This document shows, piece by piece, positions 1 through 7,641 of a DNA stretch of 64,000 nt (its first letter is position 1; each line of letters begins with the position of its first letter). Position numbers and translations under genes: made by a program. The notes beneath the pieces are model-generated. The model saw only the letters and a program-made list of their open reading frames with translations, was not told the origin of the DNA and made no database searches. Origin of the DNA: Geodermatophilus ruber (lineage in GTDB: Bacteria; Actinomycetota; Actinomycetes; Mycobacteriales; Geodermatophilaceae); NCBI RefSeq assembly GCF_900114385.1, contig NZ_FOSW01000009.1, positions 62,001 to 126,000 on the forward strand, given 5' to 3'.

Positions 1-1273
1 GCTGTGCCGCGAGCGCCGCGGCCGCGTCGAGGAAGGGCTGGAGCGGAGCGCGGAAGCAGCCGGCACCGATCTGGCCGCCGGCCCGCCCGGCGATGCCGAC
101 GTCCATGACCGGGGTGATGCCGGTGGCCGCGACCCGCCGGGCGTCGATGCCGGCCGGCGTCCCCCGGTACTCCAGGAAGGGGATCCGGAACGTCGGGTGC
201 TCGGCGACGGTGATCTCGTACATCTCGAGGTTGCGCTCGACCATGCGCTGTGGCGTGCCGCCCTGGTAGGCCTGCAGCGGGAACGCCGCGGCCTGGGCCA
301 GCCCGCCGAGGCCGTTGACCTCGGTGATCGGGCTCTCGCCGCCCATGACCTCGATGTCGTCGGCGGTGAAGCCGGGGAAGAGCTGGTGGGTCTCCGGTGC
401 CGGCAGCGGCCCGCGGAACCAGCGCGACCCCAGCCCGGACACGCGGATGCCGAACTCCCGGCAGGAGAACGCCATCGCGGTGACGACCGAGGAACCCGGC
501 ACGTCGTACGCCCGGTCGGCCATCGACTTGGAGGCGGCCATCGACAGGCGGAGGAAGAAGTAGTCGCCCGAGGTCATGTAGTCGGTCAGCGCCCGGGCGT
601 GCGGTGACGCCAGGTCGAGCAGGGCCGGCACGAGCTCGCGGAGGAACAGCAGCGACGCGGCGGTGTTCCGGCTGTGCAGCTCGTCGCCCTGGCGCAGGGC
701 CCGCTCGATCAGCGGACGCAGCGGGATGCCGCCCTCGACGGACCGGACCGCCTCGCCCAGCGTCGGGCCGATCACGTCGGCCAGGAACTCGAGGTTCTGC
801 TGGACGTCGGCGTCGTAGAGGCCGTAGTTGAGCCGGGCCTTGGTCTCGCCCTCGAAGAGCGTGCAGTGCCCGCGGTGGCCGCTGTGCTCGTCCTCGACGA
901 CGAGCACGGGCATGGACGCGGTGGTGACGCCGGCCAGCGAGCCGACGGTGGCGAAGTCGTGGCAGCCGGCGACCCGGATGTCGCCGTTGGCGAGGGCCTT
1001 CTCGGCCGCCGCGAGGTCGGGGGCGAGGCCCTCGTAGACCGCTCCGCCGGCGATGGCCCGGCGCTGGCCGCCGGTGTACTCCGACCAGGGGAGCGGCGGG
1101 CCGGAGGTGAGAACGGTGTCCTTCGTCATCCCGGGCAGGACGTCGATCGCCGGCCGGACGTCGACCAGCCGGGGTTGCCCGTCGAAGAGTCGCTGCACGG
1201 CTTCGCGGTTGGCCGCCTCGATCCGGGCGTCGGGGTCGTGCACGTGGGCCTCCAGGTTCTCGCCGGTTGCCAC
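1..1273 (-). CDS. allG: AllG-like (DUF1116) oxamate carbamoyltransferase subunit, 3' end outside window
   Basis: Reading leftward from GTG at 1273 the frame stays open to the window edge, giving at least 424 residues (about 420 is usual for the family, so little is missing). The protein has features of DUF1116/YlbE/AllG: an N-terminal stretch rich in Asn-Arg-Glu-Ala, a central Glu-Asp-Glu-His-Ser-Gly-His-Arg-Gly-His segment, and a Gly-Gly-Gln-Ile-Gly-Ala-Gly end. AllG with AllF and AllH forms oxamate transcarbamoylase, which releases carbamoyl phosphate from oxalurate late in allantoin breakdown. AllF/AllH are not in the window and would lie to the left. The start is uncertain because no strong ribosome site precedes it. 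Family call is from recognition, function from the family. Confidence 0.75.
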   Translation of the reverse strand, partial: MATGENLEAHVHDPDARIEAANREAVQRLFDGQPRLVDVRPAIDVLPGMTKDTVLTSGPPLPWSEYTGGQRRAIAGGAVYEGLAPDLAAAEKALANGDIRVAGCHDFATVGSLAGVTTASMPVLVVEDEHSGHRGHCTLFEGETKARLNYGLYDADVQQNLEFLADVIGPTLGEAVRSVEGGIPLRPLIERALRQGDELHSRNTAASLLFLRELVPALLDLASPHARALTDYMTSGDYFFLRLSMAASKSMADRAYDVPGSSVVTAMAFSCREFGIRVSGLGSRWFRGPLPAPETHQLFPGFTADDIEVMGGESPITEVNGLGGLAQAAAFPLQAYQGGTPQRMVERNLEMYEITVAEHPTFRIPFLEYRGTPAGIDARRVAATGITPVMDVGIAGRAGGQIGAGCFRAPLQPFLDAAAALAAQ

Positions 1274-1617
1274 GGCGGAGGCGGCAGCCGGCTGTGCGTT
1301 CAGGCGTGCGGTGTGCAGGGGTGGAGCGGTGCGCCGCGGTGGATGTCGGCCACGGGCGGTCGGAGCGCGCGGGCCCCTCCGGCGTGGTGCCAAACCGTTT
1401 TGCTCACGGCATCGTGGCGATGCGTCGGGCACGTGTCAAGCACCACTCCGGCGGGACGCGGATGCCCCGATCGGTACCGCCGCCCGGGGTGCGTGTAGGC
1501 GCAACAGGCCGGAAACAGGGCCGTAACCAGCGGGAATGCAGGCAGGTCGCGCGCGGGGGTGCGGTGACGTCGGCGCACGAGGGGGGACGGTCGACAGGCT
1601 GTGCCCGCCGACGGGGG
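1274..1617. other. 344-bp gap without a convincing gene
   Basis: No reading frame here has codon use like the neighbours. The only regulatory-looking element is AAACCGTTT (about 1393-1401), two 4-base arms around one base, upstream of the AllG-like gene; it could be an operator but is short enough to be chance. Confidence 0.4.
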
Positions 1618-1932
1618 TCAGTGGAGGAGCTTGAGTCCGACCACGCCGCCGACGATGAGCGTCAGGCACAGGAGGCGCAGGGCGGTCACCGGTTCGCCCA
1701 GCACGACCATCCCGTAGGCCGCTGTCCCGACGGCGCCGATGCCGACCCAGATCACGTAGCCGGTGCCGACCGGCAGCTCGCGGAGCGCGTAGGCGAGCCC
1801 GGCCATGCTCACGACCATGCCCACGGCCCAGATCGTCACCGGGATCGGGCGGGTGAAGCCCTTCGACTCCGCGAGCGCGACGGCCCAGACCGTCTCGAAC
1901 AAGCCGGAGATCACCAGCACGACCCATGCCAT
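1618..1932 (-). CDS. gdx: Small multidrug resistance (SMR) protein, guanidinium exporter type (SugE/Gdx)
   Basis: 104 residues with four hydrophobic helices, the exact size of SMR transporters. Glu13 in helix 1 (Leu-Phe-Glu-Thr-Val-Trp) is the conserved proton/substrate-binding carboxylate. The following Ala-Glu-Ser-Lys-Gly-Phe-Thr stretch is typical of the SugE/Gdx branch, whose known job is exchanging guanidinium for protons, rather than the EmrE drug-efflux branch. Acts in the inner membrane as a dual-topology dimer. ATG at 1932 is the only start giving the normal N-terminus; no clear Shine-Dalgarno is visible. It is divergent from ohr; the leader between them can fold (see 1972-2003) and may be a ligand-responsive RNA. 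Confidence 0.85.
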   Translation of the reverse strand: MAWVVLVISGLFETVWAVALAESKGFTRPIPVTIWAVGMVVSMAGLAYALRELPVGTGYVIWVGIGAVGTAAYGMVVLGEPVTALRLLCLTLIVGGVVGLKLLH

Positions 1933-1971
1933 GGCGGGGAGGTTAACGACTGATCACGATTTCGCGACGAG

Positions 1972-2003
1972 GGATCGTCTCTCGTCCCGTTCGCCCACGA
2001 TCC
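1972..2003 (-). promoter_or_regulatory. Structured leader of the gdx gene, possible guanidine-type riboswitch
   Basis: Read on the minus strand, GGATCGT (2003-1997) and ACGATCC (1978-1972) form a perfect 7-bp stem. Between them lie a CGG that can pair with CCG just upstream and a GGGACGAGAG stretch, giving a layout like an H-type pseudoknot. Guanidine-III riboswitches, common in actinobacteria, have this topology and a GGACAAG segment, but the sequence match here is poor. What is seen is the stem; riboswitch identity is a guess. Confidence 0.3.
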
Positions 2004-2047
2004 TTGCCGGATCTCGCTACCGCAGCCTAGTTTTCGGTTCGAAAACT
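2004..2047 (+). promoter_or_regulatory. ohr promoter with overlapping 19-bp palindromic operator
   Basis: TTGCCG (2004-2009) and TAGTTT (2028-2033) are 18 bases apart, a plausible sigma-70-type promoter for ohr. AGTTTTCGGTTCGAAAACT at 2029-2047 is a perfect inverted repeat (8-base arms, 3-base spacer) covering the -10 box and transcription start, as expected for a repressor such as a MarR-type OhrR. No such regulator gene is adjacent. On the minus strand TAGGCT (2029-2024) could be the -10 box of gdx, so one bound protein could affect both genes. Confidence 0.65.
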
Positions 2048-2089
2048 CGCTCCCGTTCTGGGAGTCACCTGCGAACCCGGGAGATCCAC

Positions 2090-2515
2090 GTGCGCATCCT
2101 GTACTCCACGGCAGCAACCGCCCGCGGGGGCCGCGACGGCGAGGTCGTCAGCGACGACGGCATCCTCGACCTCGAACTGGCCTCGCCCGTGGAGCTGGGG
2201 GGACCCGGCGGGGACAGGACCAACCCCGAGCAACTGTTCGCCGCGGGTTACGCCGCCTGCTTCTCCTCGACGCTGCAGCACGTGGCAGGCAAGCGCGAGC
2301 TGGATGTCGCCGGCCTCGAGGTCACCGCGAAGGTGGGCCTGGCCCACGAGGGCGGCGTGTCCGACCTGGCGGTCACCCTCGTCGTCGCCTTCCCGTCCTC
2401 GGTCACCGCGGAGCAGGGCGAGGAGCTCGTGGAGGCGGCCCACCAGATGTGCCCCTACTCGCGGGCGACGCGCGGCAACGTGGAGGTCACCCTGCAGGTC
2501 GCCGAGCGCATCTGA
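2090..2515 (+). CDS. ohr: Organic hydroperoxide reductase Ohr
   Basis: 141 residues, the usual Ohr length. Cys57 (Ala-Ala-Cys-Phe-Ser) and Cys121 (Met-Cys-Pro-Tyr-Ser) are the peroxidatic and resolving cysteines; Arg15 in Gly-Gly-Arg-Asp-Gly and Glu47 in Pro-Glu-Gln-Leu are the other active-site residues. The length and the Met-Cys-Pro-Tyr-Ser motif fit Ohr rather than OsmC. It reduces fatty-acid and other organic peroxides in the cytoplasm with lipoylated proteins as electron donor. GTG at 2090 is chosen because GGGAGA lies about 6 bases upstream and the alignment with the family starts there. A palindromic operator covers its promoter, and a strong terminator follows. Confidence 0.93.
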   Translation: MRILYSTAATARGGRDGEVVSDDGILDLELASPVELGGPGGDRTNPEQLFAAGYAACFSSTLQHVAGKRELDVAGLEVTAKVGLAHEGGVSDLAVTLVVAFPSSVTAEQGEELVEAAHQMCPYSRATRGNVEVTLQVAERI

Positions 2516-2532
2516 GCCTGCTGCAGCTCCGC

Positions 2533-2564
2533 AGGGCCTCCCGGCGCGTCCGCCGGGAGGCCCT
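2533..2564 (+). terminator. Terminator after ohr
   Basis: A perfect 14-bp stem (AGGGCCTCCCGGCG and its complement) with the tetraloop CGTC lies 18 bases after the ohr stop. Confidence 0.8.
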
Positions 2565-2646
2565 CGCCTCCGCAGCACCGAGGGGCGGATATCGAGACGG
2601 ATGGCAGCTTCCTTCCTCGATCTCGATCCAGACGACTCTCATGGCA

Positions 2647-2676
2647 TTGACTTCCGAAGCGCGCCGCACCTAGCGT
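2647..2676 (+). promoter_or_regulatory. Promoter of the 2780-6512 operon
   Basis: TTGACT (2647-2652) and TAGCGT (2671-2676) are separated by 18 bases. The same -10 hexamer and spacing recur at 19990-20019 and 23027-23056, which supports the call. The leader to the first ATG is about 97 bases. Confidence 0.6.
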
Positions 2677-2779
2677 CCAGCGCACCCATCCCCCCGTCCG
2701 GCCGCTGGACCTGGTCGTCGGTCCTGTGCCGCGCCCGACGTCCGCTCGCCCGAACCGGTCCCTCAGGAAGGAATCCCGC

Positions 2780-3694
2780 ATGCGCGTCCTCTACGTGAAC
2801 CCGCTGCCCGAGGGGGGTAACCCGGCCATCGACGCGCTGGCCTACGGGCTGGCCGCGGCGGTGCGTCAGGCCGGCGGCGAGACCCGGGTGCTGACGACGG
2901 ACTTCCGTCTCCCGGACATCGGCAAGCAGACCGCGGACGCCTTCGACGCCGCGGTCGCCGCGGGCGTCGACGCCATCGTCATGTACGCCCTCGACCCCAC
3001 CCAGCCGGCCGAGGCCGCCGCCCGCGCCCGCGCCGCCGGTGTGCGCGTCGTGTCGCTGGTCCAGCCCGACTTCGAGGTCGACGGCGCCGTGCTGTACCCG
3101 AACTTCAACCAGGGGCTGTTCATGGCCACCTGGCTGGCCGCCCGGCTGACCCGGGAGGACCGGATCGGCATCATCGGCGGCCCCGGGACCGCCGACGACA
3201 ACGAGGAGGTCGCCGGCCTGCTGTACGGCTTCCGCCGGGCCGGGATCCCCGTCGTCAACGACCCCGGGCTCGCCGAGTGGCGCAACATGACCGACGTCGC
3301 CGACGGCGGGCACGAGGTGGCCGTGCGCCTGCTGGCGCAGCACCCCGAGATCACCGCCCTGGTGCCCTACAACGACGAGTCCATGCTGGGCACCCTCCGC
3401 GCGCTGGACGGCGACCCCCGCCTGGGCCGGCTGCCGATGGTCTCGCGCAACGCCGCCCCCAAGGCCGTCCAGGCGGTTCGTGACGGCCTCACCTCCGGCA
3501 CCTGGGACATCGAGCCGACCGGCATCGGCTGGGCCGCGGGCGCGCTGGCCGCCCGCGTGCTGAACGGCGACGCCGCGCCGGGCGAGCTGGTCATGAGCCC
3601 CGTCGGCCGGATGGTGCACGCCGGCAACCTCGACACCTGGAAGCCGTGGGAGCAGCGCGTGGACTGGCGTCCGCTCGTCCACGGGCTCGACTGA
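2780..3694 (+). CDS. Periplasmic-binding-protein-like (type 1) protein lacking a signal peptide
   Basis: 304 residues with the two-lobe fold signature of sugar-binding type 1 receptors: Val-Leu-Tyr-Val-Asn-Pro at the N-terminus, Asp-Ala-Ile-Val-Met-Tyr-Ala-Leu near 75, Ile-Ile-Gly-Gly-Pro near 135, Pro-Tyr-Asn-Asp-Glu-Ser-Met-Leu near 200. It begins directly with beta-strand 1 at ATG 2780 (AGGAAGG 8 bases upstream), so there is no export signal and it should be cytoplasmic. No ABC permease or HTH domain accompanies it. The next gene is a paralogue. Such soluble members may sense or sequester a small ligand, but I cannot name it. Confidence 0.7.
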   Translation: MRVLYVNPLPEGGNPAIDALAYGLAAAVRQAGGETRVLTTDFRLPDIGKQTADAFDAAVAAGVDAIVMYALDPTQPAEAAARARAAGVRVVSLVQPDFEVDGAVLYPNFNQGLFMATWLAARLTREDRIGIIGGPGTADDNEEVAGLLYGFRRAGIPVVNDPGLAEWRNMTDVADGGHEVAVRLLAQHPEITALVPYNDESMLGTLRALDGDPRLGRLPMVSRNAAPKAVQAVRDGLTSGTWDIEPTGIGWAAGALAARVLNGDAAPGELVMSPVGRMVHAGNLDTWKPWEQRVDWRPLVHGLD

Positions 3695-3719
3695 GCTGAC
3701 CCACGAGGAGGAGAAGACA

Positions 3720-4637
3720 GTGCGCGTGTTGTTCGTCAGCCCCATGGCCTACGGCTCCAACCAGGCCGTGGACGCCCTCGGCCACGGCCTGGAGAGCCGG
3801 CTGGCCGCCGACGGGATCGACTGCCGGGTGATCCACCCGGACTTCCGGCACGACAACTGGCTGGAGGCCTACGGCGAGGCCGTCCGGGCCGGTGCCGAGT
3901 CCGGTGTGGACGCGATCGTCGTCTGGGTGATCGACGCCGGTGAGCCGGCCGAGGCCGTGGCCTACGCCCGCAGCAAGGGCATCAAGGTCGTCACCCTGGA
4001 GAAGCCGCGGTTCCCGGTGGACGCCTCGGTCGTCTACCCGAACTTCAACCACGGCGTCTACATGGCCGAGTCCCTGGCCGAGATGCTCGAGCCCGGGGCC
4101 GAGGTCGCCGTCGTCGGCGGTCCGGACGTGGTGGACGACATCGAGCTCATGCTCGGGATCACCTACGGCGTGAAGTGGGCCGGCCTGCGGCTGGTCAACG
4201 ACCCGGAGGACCCGCGCTACAAGAACATCACCGACGTCGCCGAGGGCGGCCGGGAGAAGACGGCGAACATCCTCGCCGACTTCCCCAAGCTCGACGGGCT
4301 CATCCCGTACAACGACGAGACCATGCTCGGCGCCGTCCAGGCGCTGGAGGAGGCCGGGCGGCTCGGCGAGGTCAAGATGGTCTCCCGCAACGGCACCCCG
4401 AAGGCCGTCGACCTCATCCGCCGCGGCATCCACCACGGCACCTGGGACCCGGACATCCCGGGCATCGGCACCACGGTCGGCGACCTGCTCGCCCGGCACT
4501 TCCTGCACGGCGAGCCGCTCGACGGGCAGGTCTTCGTCAGCCCCATCGGCCGCATGATCACCGCCGACAGCCTCGACGCCTGGGTGCCCTGGGAGCAGCG
4601 CGTCACCTACAACGAGCTCAAGGGGCTGGACGCATGA
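3720..4637 (+). CDS. Second cytosolic periplasmic-binding-protein-like protein, paralogue of the previous gene
   Basis: 305 residues starting at GTG 3720 behind a strong AGGAGGAG. It shares with its neighbour the start (Met-Arg-Val-Leu-Phe-Val-Ser-Pro), the Tyr-Pro-Asn-Phe-Asn segment near 105, Pro-Tyr-Asn-Asp-Glu-Thr-Met-Leu near 200, Val-Ser-Arg-Asn-Gly-Thr-Pro-Lys-Ala-Val and the Trp-Glu-Gln-Arg-Val tail, so the pair arose by tandem duplication. It also lacks a signal peptide and transporter partners. Its stop overlaps the next start (ATGA), indicating translational coupling to the NmrA-like dehydrogenase. A heteromeric ligand-sensing or enzyme-associated role is possible but unproven. Confidence 0.7.
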   Translation: MRVLFVSPMAYGSNQAVDALGHGLESRLAADGIDCRVIHPDFRHDNWLEAYGEAVRAGAESGVDAIVVWVIDAGEPAEAVAYARSKGIKVVTLEKPRFPVDASVVYPNFNHGVYMAESLAEMLEPGAEVAVVGGPDVVDDIELMLGITYGVKWAGLRLVNDPEDPRYKNITDVAEGGREKTANILADFPKLDGLIPYNDETMLGAVQALEEAGRLGEVKMVSRNGTPKAVDLIRRGIHHGTWDPDIPGIGTTVGDLLARHFLHGEPLDGQVFVSPIGRMITADSLDAWVPWEQRVTYNELKGLDA

Positions 4638-5518
4638 GCACCGGCCGCATCCTGGTCATCGGCGGAACCGGCGCCACCGGCGCCGAGGCGGTCCGCCACC
4701 TCCTCGCCCGTGGCGCGCAGGTCCGCGTCGTCACCCGCGACCCGTCGGCCGCGGCGGACAACCCGGCGCTGCAGGGCGCCGAGCTGGTCGCGGGTGACTC
4801 CTCCCAGCCGGAGACGCTGAAGGAGGCCTTCGAGGACGTCGAGAAGGTCTACCTGGTCCCGCCGACCCACCCGGGCTGGGACGAGACGCAGTCCGCGATC
4901 ATCGACATGGCGGCGGCCGCGGGCGTGCGGCACCTGGTCAAGCTCTCCGTCTTCGAGGCCGACCCGGACGAGCCGTCGCTGATCCTGCGCTTCCACCACC
5001 GCGGCGAGCAGGAGATCGAGCGCCACGGGATGGCGTTCACCCACATCCGGGCGAACTCCTTCTTCCAGAACGTGCTGCTGCTCGACGCCCCGGCGGTGCA
5101 GGCCCAGTCCTGCTTCTACTCGTGCGTGGGCGACGCCAAGTTCGCCAAGATCGACGCCCGCGACATCGGCGAGGTCGTGGCGAAGGTGCTGACCGAGCCC
5201 GGTCACGAGAACCGGACCTACGAGCTGACCGGGCCCGCCGCGCTGAGCTACGACGACATCGCGGCCGAGCTCAGCCGGGCCTGCGGCCGGGAGATCCGGT
5301 ACGTGGACATGCCGCCGGAGGACTACGCGGCCCTGCTGACCTCGGTCGGCGTCCCGCAGTGGCTGGCCGAGGAGTTCGCCACCCTCTACGGCCGGGGCAA
5401 GCAGCGCGCCGGGGCCAGCGCCCGGACCACCTCCACGGTGGAGGACCTCCTCGGCCGGCCGCCGCGGTCGTTCGCCGACTGGGCCCGCGAGCACGCCGAC
5501 CTCCTGCGCGCGGTCTAG
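4634..5518 (+). CDS. NmrA-like NAD(P)-binding atypical SDR protein
   Basis: 294 residues. The N-terminus Ile-Leu-Val-Ile-Gly-Gly-Thr-Gly-Ala-Thr-Gly is the Rossmann dinucleotide loop GxxGxxG, followed by a basic Arg-Asp at strand 2 that suits NADP. The family (NmrA/HSCARG, QOR2-type reductases) has no classical Tyr-xxx-Lys catalytic pair, and none is seen. Members are redox sensors or quinone/azo reductases. It overlaps the upstream binding-protein gene by four bases and resembles the gene at 5628 throughout (Val-Pro-Pro-Thr-His-Pro-Gly-Trp-Asp-Glu; Phe-Phe-Gln-Asn-Val-Leu-Leu-Leu-Asp). Substrate unknown. Confidence 0.75.
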   Translation: MSTGRILVIGGTGATGAEAVRHLLARGAQVRVVTRDPSAAADNPALQGAELVAGDSSQPETLKEAFEDVEKVYLVPPTHPGWDETQSAIIDMAAAAGVRHLVKLSVFEADPDEPSLILRFHHRGEQEIERHGMAFTHIRANSFFQNVLLLDAPAVQAQSCFYSCVGDAKFAKIDARDIGEVVAKVLTEPGHENRTYELTGPAALSYDDIAAELSRACGREIRYVDMPPEDYAALLTSVGVPQWLAEEFATLYGRGKQRAGASARTTSTVEDLLGRPPRSFADWAREHADLLRAV

Positions 5519-5532
5519 CTCCACCCCTGACC

Positions 5533-5573
5533 CGGGTCTCCCGGTCGCGCGTCGGGCGCGGCCGGGAGACCCG
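5533..5573 (+). terminator. Hairpin between the two NmrA-like genes
   Basis: CGGGTCTCCCGG (5533-5544) pairs perfectly with 5562-5573 around a GC-rich loop. As the next gene is co-directional only 55 bases further, it may attenuate or stabilise mRNA rather than end it. Confidence 0.55.
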
Positions 5574-5627
5574 TTCCATCCCGCCCGCGTCCTCCGGTCG
5601 CCGGCACCGAACCGAAGGAGAGGCCCC

Positions 5628-6512
5628 ATGACGGCCCAGCCCCGCGTCCTGGTCATCGGCGGCACCGGCGGCACCGGCAGCGAGGCGGTCGCGCACCTCC
5701 TCCGCCGGGGCGCGCAGGTGCGCGTGGTCAGCCGCGATCCCGAGCGGGCCCGCACGCTCCCCGCCCTGGCGGGGACCGAGGTGGTGGCGGGGGACTCCTC
5801 GCGACCGGAGACCCTGGCGGCCGCGTTCCAGGGGGTGGACAAGGTCTACTACGTCCCGCCGACCCTCCCGGGGTGGGACGAGGTGCAGTCGGCGACGGTG
5901 GCCCTGGCGGCCGACGCCGGCGTCCGGCACTTCGTGAAGATGTCGGCGATCGGGGTCGCCGCCGACGAGCCGTCGATGAGCCTGAGCTTCCACTGGAAGG
6001 GCGAGCAGGACGTCGAGCGGTCGGGGATGGCCTGGACGCACATCCGCCCCAGCTCCTTCTTCCAGAACGTGCTGCTGCTCGACGTTGCGTCGCTGCAGAA
6101 CGAGAACCGGATCTACGCCCCGCTGGGCGACGCCCGGGTGGCCAAGCTCGACACCCGGGACATCGGTGAGGTCGTCGCCGTCGTCCTGACCGAGCCCGGG
6201 CACGAGAAGCGGGCCTACGAGCTCACCGGGCCGGCCGCGCTCAGCTACCCGGAGATGGCCGACGTGCTGAGCGAGGCGCTCGGCCGGCGGATCGAGTACG
6301 TGGACCTGACCGCCGACGAGTACGAGGCCCACCTGGTCGCGACCGGCTGGCCGGAGTGGGTCGCCGTCGAGTTCGCCTCGATCTACGGCCGCGGCTTCTA
6401 CCGGGCAGGCGGCAGCAGCTTCGTGACGACGACGGTCGAGGACCTGCTGGGCCGCGCGCCCCGCTCCTTCGCCGACTTCGCCGCCGACCACGCGGACGTC
6501 ATCCGCGGCTGA
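5628..6512 (+). CDS. NmrA-like NAD(P)-binding protein, paralogue of 4634-5518
   Basis: 294 residues, the same length as its upstream paralogue and alike along the whole sequence, with the dinucleotide loop Ile-Gly-Gly-Thr-Gly-Gly-Thr-Gly at residues 10-17. ATG 5628 follows AAGGAGAGG. The operon therefore contains two successive tandem duplications (two binding-like proteins, two NmrA-like proteins), as if a two-gene set had expanded. Function not known; a reductase acting on a ligand bound by the upstream proteins is one possibility. Confidence 0.75.
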   Translation: MTAQPRVLVIGGTGGTGSEAVAHLLRRGAQVRVVSRDPERARTLPALAGTEVVAGDSSRPETLAAAFQGVDKVYYVPPTLPGWDEVQSATVALAADAGVRHFVKMSAIGVAADEPSMSLSFHWKGEQDVERSGMAWTHIRPSSFFQNVLLLDVASLQNENRIYAPLGDARVAKLDTRDIGEVVAVVLTEPGHEKRAYELTGPAALSYPEMADVLSEALGRRIEYVDLTADEYEAHLVATGWPEWVAVEFASIYGRGFYRAGGSSFVTTTVEDLLGRAPRSFADFAADHADVIRG

Positions 6513-6525
6513 AGGCGGTTCGGGC

Positions 6526-6560
6526 GGGGCCGGTCGGCGGGGAGTCCGCCGACCGGTCCC
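6526..6560. terminator. Bidirectional terminator between convergent genes
   Basis: A 15-bp stem (GGGGCCGGTCGGCGG against CCGCCGACCGGTCCC, one G-U pair) with a 5-base loop sits between the end of the NmrA-like gene and the end of the minus-strand lyase gene. Confidence 0.75.
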
Positions 6561-6564
6561 GTCG

Positions 6565-7542
6565 TCATGCCCCCTGCAGCGAAGGGGTGAGGGCGGCGAG
6601 GGCCCGCGACGGGCTGGGGCGGCCGAGCTGCCCGGCCAGCCAGAGACTGGTGCGGGCGAGCGCGGGCAGGTCCACGCCGGTGTCGATGCCGAGGCCGGAC
6701 AGCTGCCAGACGAGGTCCTCGGTGGCCAGGTTGCCGGTGGCGCTGCCGGCGTAGGGGCAGCCGCCGAGCCCGCCGGCGGAGGCGTCCACGGTGGTGACGC
6801 CGTGCTGCAGGGCGGTCAGCGTGTTGGCCAGCGCCTGCCCGTAGGTGTCGTGGAAGTGGACGGCGAGCCGGTCGACGCCCAGCCCACCGCGCCCGAGCAG
6901 GTCCAGCAGGGCGGCGACCTGCCCGGGGGTGCCGACGCCGATGGTGTCGCCGAGGCTGATCTCGGTGCAGCCGAACTCGGCCAGCCGCAGCGTGACCTCC
7001 GCGACCTGCCCGAGCGGGACCGCGCCCTCCCACGGGTCGCCGAAGCACATGGAGACGTACCCGCGCACCGGCAGCCCGGCGGCGCGGGCCTGCGCGACGA
7101 CGGGGGCGAACATCTCCAGCGACTCGGCGACGCTGCGGTTCAGGTTGCGCCGCGCGAAGGACTCGGTGGCCGAGGCGAACACCGCCACCTCGCGCGCGCC
7201 TGCCGCGACGGCCCGCTCGAGCCCCTTCTCGTTGGGCACGAGCACGGGGGCGCGCGGCGGCTGGTCGTCCCCGAGCAGCTCGAGCAGCTCCTCGGCGTCG
7301 CCGAGCTGGGGGATCCACCGCCGCGGCACGAAGCTGGTCAGCTCGACCGTGCGCAGCCCCGCGGCGACCAGCCGGCGCACGAACTCCGCCTTCACCGCGA
7401 CCGGCACGACCGCCGACTCGTTCTGCAGCCCGTCGCGCGGGCCCACCTCGTAGATCTCGACCCGCTCGGGCAGGCCGGGCAGCCGCGTGCTGGCGACCCC
7501 GCGCGCGGATGGGCCGGTCTCAGGGGTCGCCACCACGTCCAC
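6565..7542 (-). CDS. Hydroxymethylglutaryl-CoA lyase-like protein
   Basis: Up to 325 residues of the HMGL-like TIM-barrel family. Diagnostic segments: Glu-Val-Gly-Pro-Arg-Asp-Gly-Leu-Gln-Asn near 32-41 (metal Asp and catalytic Arg), His-Phe-His-Asp-Thr-Tyr-Gly near 236 (metal histidines) and Gly-Leu-Gly-Gly-Cys-Pro-Tyr-Ala near 268, the HMG-CoA lyase signature with catalytic Cys. The reaction would be cleavage of (S)-HMG-CoA or a related 3-hydroxy-3-methyl acyl-CoA. GTG 7542 sits directly against the Shine-Dalgarno-like TGGAGG; the in-frame GTG at 7536 is better spaced and may be the true start. It stands alone, without leucine-catabolic partners. Confidence 0.8.
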   Translation of the reverse strand: MDVVATPETGPSARGVASTRLPGLPERVEIYEVGPRDGLQNESAVVPVAVKAEFVRRLVAAGLRTVELTSFVPRRWIPQLGDAEELLELLGDDQPPRAPVLVPNEKGLERAVAAGAREVAVFASATESFARRNLNRSVAESLEMFAPVVAQARAAGLPVRGYVSMCFGDPWEGAVPLGQVAEVTLRLAEFGCTEISLGDTIGVGTPGQVAALLDLLGRGGLGVDRLAVHFHDTYGQALANTLTALQHGVTTVDASAGGLGGCPYAGSATGNLATEDLVWQLSGLGIDTGVDLPALARTSLWLAGQLGRPSPSRALAALTPSLQGA

Positions 7543-7641
7543 CTCCAGTGCTCGCCCGCGGCTCGGTGGCCGGCGGTCATCAACTGCCCGGCACGTTAAC
7601 GCACGTTCACGCCGGTGTCGTCCACGACCTGCGCAGACCGG

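Noticed and set aside
2780-4637. ABC transporter receptor genes
   Set aside because: The fold suggests it, but there is no signal peptide or lipobox and no permease or ATPase gene, so an extracellular receptor role is not supported.
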